Positions 7,105 to 9,634 of a stretch of 9,634 nucleotides of DNA are shown here, in pieces; position 1 is the first letter of the stretch, and every line of letters begins with the position of its first letter. The DNA lies in NCBI GenBank assembly GCA_937872715.1, contig CALMTJ010000495.1:1-9634 (forward strand), read 5' to 3'. Under the pieces are notes generated by a model. That model did no database searches, was not told where the DNA came from, and saw nothing but the letters and a program-made list of their open reading frames with translations. The translations under genes were made by a program, and so were the position numbers. This stretch comes from an uncultured Methylobacteriaceae bacterium. GTDB taxonomy: Bacteria > Pseudomonadota > Alphaproteobacteria > Rhizobiales > Beijerinckiaceae.

Positions 7105-8577
7105 TCACCGCTCTCGCGCGATGGCCAGCATGCGGTCGAGGTCCAGATGGGCTTCGACATGGTCCGCCAGCGCGTCAAGCGCTTCCTCGACGCGTGCCTC
7201 GTAGGCGAGGCCCGACGCGGCCCCGAACCCGTCGAGAAAGGCGCGGCGGAACGCGTCGGACGCGAACAGGCCATGGACGTAGCAGCCGGCGACCTGTCCG
7301 TCTGCGCTCGCCGCCCCGTCCTCCCGTCCGTCGTCCAGGCGCAACACCGGGCGGGCGCGGTCCGGACCGTCCGTCCGTCCGAGATGGATCTCGTACCCTG
7401 TGATCTCCGCCCCTGTGGAGAGGTGGATGCCGGCGGCCGGCCCGGTAATCTTGTCGCCGCCGAGCACAGTGTCGACCTGGAGCAGCCCGAGCCCGGCGAC
7501 CGTGCCGGCCGGGCCTTCGATCCCGTCGGGATCGGCGATCGTGCGACCCAGCATCTGGTAACCGCCGCAAAGGCCGAGGATGCGGCCGCCGCGGCGGCGG
7601 TGGGCGAGGAGGTCGACGTCCCAGCCCTGTGCCCGCAGGAAGGCGAGGTCGCCGACCGTCGATTTCGAGCCGGGGAGGATCACGAGATCGGCGTTCCCGG
7701 GCAGCGCCTCCCCGGGTCGCACGAAGACGAGCTCCACCCCCGCCTCCATCCCGAGCGGGTCGAGATCGTCGAAATTGGCGATGCGGGCGATGACCGGCAC
7801 GGCGATCCGCAGCTTTCCCCTGCCCGCGGCCGCGCGGTCGAGGTCGAGCGCGTCCTCCGCCGGCAGGAACGCGGCCGCCGGAAACCAGGGCACCACGCCG
7901 AGGCAAGGCCAGCCGGTGCGCTCGGCGACCGCCCGCACGCCGCCGTCGAAGAGCCGGGGATCGCCCCGGAACTTGTTCACGAGGAAGGCCGCGATGCGGG
8001 CGCGCTCGGCCGGTTCGAGCACGGCATGCGTGCCGACGAGGCTCGCGATCACGCCGCCGCGGTCGATGTCGCCGGCCAGCACCACCGGGACGTCCGCCGC
8101 CTCGGCGAAGCCCATATTGGCGATGTCGCCGGCCCGCAGGTTGATCTCGGCGGGGCTGCCGGCGCCCTCCACCAGGACGAGGTCGGCGCCGTCCGCCACC
8201 CGCGCGAAGCTGTCCAGCACCGCCGGCAGGAGCTCGCCTTTCCGGGAGCCGAAATCGCGTGCCCGCAGGGTTCCGATCCTACGGCCGTGGACGATCACCT
8301 GCGCGCCCGTATCCGTTTCGGGCTTGAGGAGGACCGGGTTCATGTGGACGCTCGCCGGGACACGGGCGGCCCGGGCCTGCACGGCCTGAGCCCGCCCGAT
8401 CTCGCCGCCATCGGCCGTCACGGCGGCGTTGTTCGACATGTTCTGCGGCTTGAACGGACGGACCGACAGGCCCCGCCGGACGAAGGCCCGGCACAGTCCC
8501 GCGACCAGCGTCGACTTGCCGACATTCGAGCCTGTGCCCTGGACCATCAAGGCCGGGACGCGCGGCGTCCGGCTCAG
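7105..8577 (-). CDS. cobQ: Cobyric acid synthase CobQ
   Basis: A cytoplasmic glutamine-dependent amidase that adds four amide groups (b, d, e, g) to adenosylcobyrinic acid a,c-diamide, giving adenosylcobyric acid, the substrate of CobD. Using the CTG at 8577 it has 490 residues: P-loop-like GTGSNVGKS at 14-22, then KPQNMSNNAAV, EIGRAQAVQARA, MNPVLLKPE, VLVEGAGSPAEINLR, LAGDIDRGGV and LPGSKSTVGDL; the glutaminase domain has nucleophile Cys337 in LGLCGGYQ and His435 in CYVHGLF. Everything for catalysis is present. The start is uncertain: in this frame upstream of the P-loop there are only ATG 8547, TTG 8550 and CTG 8577 before a TGA at 8608-8610. CTG is preferred because it overlaps the preceding stop as CTGA, has GGAG 8 bases ahead, and restores the usual short lead (here PALMVQGTG). 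The TTG would give 481 residues. Confidence 0.95.
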   Translation of the reverse strand: MSRTPRVPALMVQGTGSNVGKSTLVAGLCRAFVRRGLSVRPFKPQNMSNNAAVTADGGEIGRAQAVQARAARVPASVHMNPVLLKPETDTGAQVIVHGRRIGTLRARDFGSRKGELLPAVLDSFARVADGADLVLVEGAGSPAEINLRAGDIANMGFAEAADVPVVLAGDIDRGGVIASLVGTHAVLEPAERARIAAFLVNKFRGDPRLFDGGVRAVAERTGWPCLGVVPWFPAAAFLPAEDALDLDRAAAGRGKLRIAVPVIARIANFDDLDPLGMEAGVELVFVRPGEALPGNADLVILPGSKSTVGDLAFLRAQGWDVDLLAHRRRGGRILGLCGGYQMLGRTIADPDGIEGPAGTVAGLGLLQVDTVLGGDKITGPAAGIHLSTGAEITGYEIHLGRTDGPDRARPVLRLDDGREDGAASADGQVAGCYVHGLFASDAFRRAFLDGFGAASGLAYEARVEEALDALADHVEAHLDLDRMLAIARER

Positions 8578-8690
8578 CGCCCCGTCTCCGTCCGCGTCCC
8601 GACCGTGTCACGGAACGGGTGCTTCACGGCGTCGTCTCCGAAGGTCGGGTGCGCGGGCCCGACCCGACATGCTGGAAGGGCGCCGGTCAA
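8574..8690 (-). CDS. Candidate 38-residue small protein between phosphatase and cobQ
   Basis: On the minus strand a frame opens with TTG at 8690-8688, overlapping the phosphatase stop as TTGA, and closes with TGA at 8576-8574, overlapping the proposed cobQ CTG as CTGA. The product begins LTGALPACRVGPAHPTFGDD and ends AVKHPFRDTVGTRTETGR, hydrophilic, with no membrane helix. From about codon 8 onward nearly all third positions are G or C while A/T gather at second positions, the pattern of real genes in this window. A shorter form from GTG at 8627 (17 residues) has GGAG 8 bases ahead. No family is recognised. It may be a true small gene, a coupling leader that delivers ribosomes to cobQ, or the remnant of a lost gene. 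Confidence 0.4.
   Translation of the reverse strand: MTGALPACRVGPAHPTFGDDAVKHPFRDTVGTRTETGR
8586..8589 (-). promoter_or_regulatory. Shine-Dalgarno-like GGAG before the CTG start of cobQ
   Basis: The minus strand reads GGAGACGGGGCGCTG: GGAG, 8 bases, then CTG (8577-8575). No comparable motif precedes the TTG at 8550 or the ATG at 8547 at a suitable distance. The same arrangement, GGAG (complement of 8636-8639) and 8 bases, precedes a GTG at 8627 inside the upstream small frame. This supports but does not prove CTG initiation. Confidence 0.4.
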
Positions 8691-9219
8691 ACCACGGGCC
8701 AACAAGGCACGCAAGGCGGCCGAAGCACGAGGTCGAAGCTACGATAGGGCCGGTAATCGGCCCCGCGGCCGATAGCCCGGACGGCCTCGATCATGCGGCC
8801 TGCCCGCCCGAGCGCATCGTCGGCGAGCGCGACGAGGAGCGGATTCGGGGTCGCGCAGGGGGCCGCCTGCCTCAGCGCCTCTGCCAGCGCGGCTTCGGCC
8901 ATGTCGGGCATGGCCTGGCAGGCCAGCGCGAAGGCCGACGCCGTGGAGCGGCTGATCCCGAGCTCGCATGAGAGGAGGAGGGGGGACGCGCCGGTCCAGC
9001 CCCGGCCGAACACAGGAGCGCATCCATGTCCGGGCGTGCGGGCGCCGCCAGGGGAGGGCGCTCGCGGTCGATGTCGTGGACGGCCAGGTGGAGACGCGGC
9101 AGGCCCGGTCCGACGGGCGGCGCCTCGCGGTCCGGCGACGCCATCGTCACGACGTGCGAGGGACCGCAACTCGCCAGAACCTCCCCAAAATGGGCCGCCG
9201 GGCACACGGTGAGGATCAA
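8687..9219 (-). pseudogene. Dual-specificity/tyrosine-phosphatase-like protein, frameshifted
   Basis: Two frames together make one phosphatase-like protein of about 177 residues. Segment 1 (9219-9013) starts with TTG overlapping the cobS stop as TTGA and reads LILTVCPAAHFGEVL, GPSHVVTMASP, LHLAVHDID, ending DMDALL. Segment 2 (9010-8687) carries on with FGRGWTGASPLLLSC, ELGISRSTASAFALAC, AAPCATPNPLLVALADDALG and MIEAVRAIGRGAD. The join needs one base added near 9009-9012, so a single-base loss, or a sequencing error, is likely. The CX5R catalytic signature of cysteine phosphatases is kept as CELGISR (Cys85, Arg91 of the repaired protein), but the residue before the cysteine is Ser where His is usual. 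Position inside a cob operon suggests an unproven role, perhaps removing phosphate from a lower-ligand intermediate. Family match is from memory of alphaproteobacterial homologues. Confidence 0.72.
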
Positions 9220-9634
9220 CGGAAAGCGGCCGCGCCGAGCAGGGATGCCGCCGCGAACACGGCCGTGACGGCGCCGAGCACGTCTCCGGTCTGCCCGCCG
9301 AGAGCGCGGCAGGCTCGCCACGCGACGAGGGCGGCGCAGAGGCTCCCGCCGGCCAGCGCAGCCGCCGCCTGGGCGTGAGGCAGAAGACAGAGCGGGGCGG
9401 AGCCGGTCAGGATCGCGAAGGCGGCCTCGCCCGGGCGGACGGGGCCGTCCTGCCGGACCTTGGCGGCCAGCGGGTCGCCCGCGTAAGGCACCAGTGCCAT
9501 GACCAGCACGGAGGCGGCCCGCCCTCCCGCATGGGCGAAGAGCACGGAGGCGGCCCCCACCGCCGCCGGCAGGCTGGAGACGGCCGCGCCCCGGGTCGCG
9601 AGGACGGTCACGCGCGCCAGCCCCCCGAAACTGC
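9216..9634 (-). CDS. cobS: Cobalamin synthase CobS (adenosylcobinamide-GDP ribazoletransferase), 3' part
   Basis: The C-terminal 138 residues of a protein that enters from beyond the right edge; the frame is open to the last base. CobS is an inner-membrane enzyme that joins adenosylcobinamide-GDP to alpha-ribazole (or its phosphate), completing the B12 nucleotide loop. The fragment shows alternating hydrophobic helices (FGGLARVTVLATRGAAVSSL, then ALVAWRACRALGGQTGDVLG, AVTAVFAAASLLGAAAF), with ASVLVMALVPYAGDPLAAKV between them. GGQTGDVLGA near the end, with the conserved Gly-Gln/Asp pattern, is the usual CobS C-terminal motif. It ends in TGA overlapping the TTG of the phosphatase-like gene. 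Identification rests on that motif, the helix pattern and the cob context; the metal-binding N-terminal motif is outside the window. Confidence 0.88.
   Translation of the reverse strand, partial: SFGGLARVTVLATRGAAVSSLPAAVGAASVLFAHAGGRAASVLVMALVPYAGDPLAAKVRQDGPVRPGEAAFAILTGSAPLCLLPHAQAAAALAGGSLCAALVAWRACRALGGQTGDVLGAVTAVFAAASLLGAAAFR

Noticed and set aside
8643..8664. A 7-bp inverted repeat GGTCGGG/CCCGACC as a terminator before cobQ
   Set aside because: No T-run follows in either direction, and it falls within the candidate small gene in a tightly overlapping operon. It is probably chance in GC-rich DNA.
6982..8775. A 597-codon open frame on the + strand opposite cobQ
   Set aside because: It mirrors cobQ codons: high GC removes stops in the antisense frame. 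Its product has no recognisable domain and is full of Arg/Ala/Gly/Asp/His, while the minus strand encodes a complete cobyric acid synthase.
1..9634. CRISPR arrays, tRNA/rRNA genes, insertion sequences, phage or defence genes
   Set aside because: No regularly spaced repeats, cloverleaf sequences, transposase motifs or defence domains were found on either strand by reading.

Overview
The window is very GC-rich DNA with strong G/C bias at third codon positions. It most resembles an alphaproteobacterium of the Hyphomicrobiales, and Methylobacterium or a relative is my best guess. That guess rests on protein style, on a palindromic repeat type common in such genomes, and on the aerobic-type cobalamin genes. 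Almost the whole window concerns vitamin B12.

Layout on the + strand: the 3' end of lipB (1-313) is unrelated to the rest. A 456-base non-coding stretch (314-769) follows. It holds an imperfect palindromic repeat (331-414), a small hairpin (452-469), a candidate promoter (526-555), a well-formed cobalamin riboswitch (about 562-735) and a strong Shine-Dalgarno. The riboswitch leads into a tightly packed operon: btuB (outer-membrane TonB-dependent receptor), btuC (permease), btuD (ATPase), btuF (periplasmic binding protein) and cobD/cbiB (adenosylcobinamide-phosphate synthase). The last three junctions are 4-base NTGA stop/start overlaps.

Layout on the - strand, reading from the right edge leftwards: the 3' part of cobS (cobalamin synthase, 9634-9216); a dual-specificity/tyrosine-phosphatase-like gene broken by an apparent one-base frameshift near 9010; a candidate 38-residue small gene (8690-8574); cobQ (cobyric acid synthase, 8577-7105); and, after a 121-base gap, an unrecognised 206-residue gene (6983-6363) that converges on cobD with only 27 bases between the stops. 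The junctions cobS/phosphatase, phosphatase/small ORF and small ORF/cobQ are again NTGA overlaps (TTGA, TTGA, CTGA), which implies rare TTG and CTG start codons.

How the genes work together: BtuB-BtuCDF import corrinoids under riboswitch control. CobQ makes adenosylcobyric acid, CobD attaches the aminopropanol arm, and CobS joins the activated cobinamide to the lower ligand. The two convergent operons therefore combine uptake with late synthesis and salvage of B12. No mobile element, CRISPR array, tRNA or rRNA was seen. The points most worth a second look are the phosphatase frameshift, the hidden small gene with the CTG start of cobQ, and the orphan gene between the two operons.
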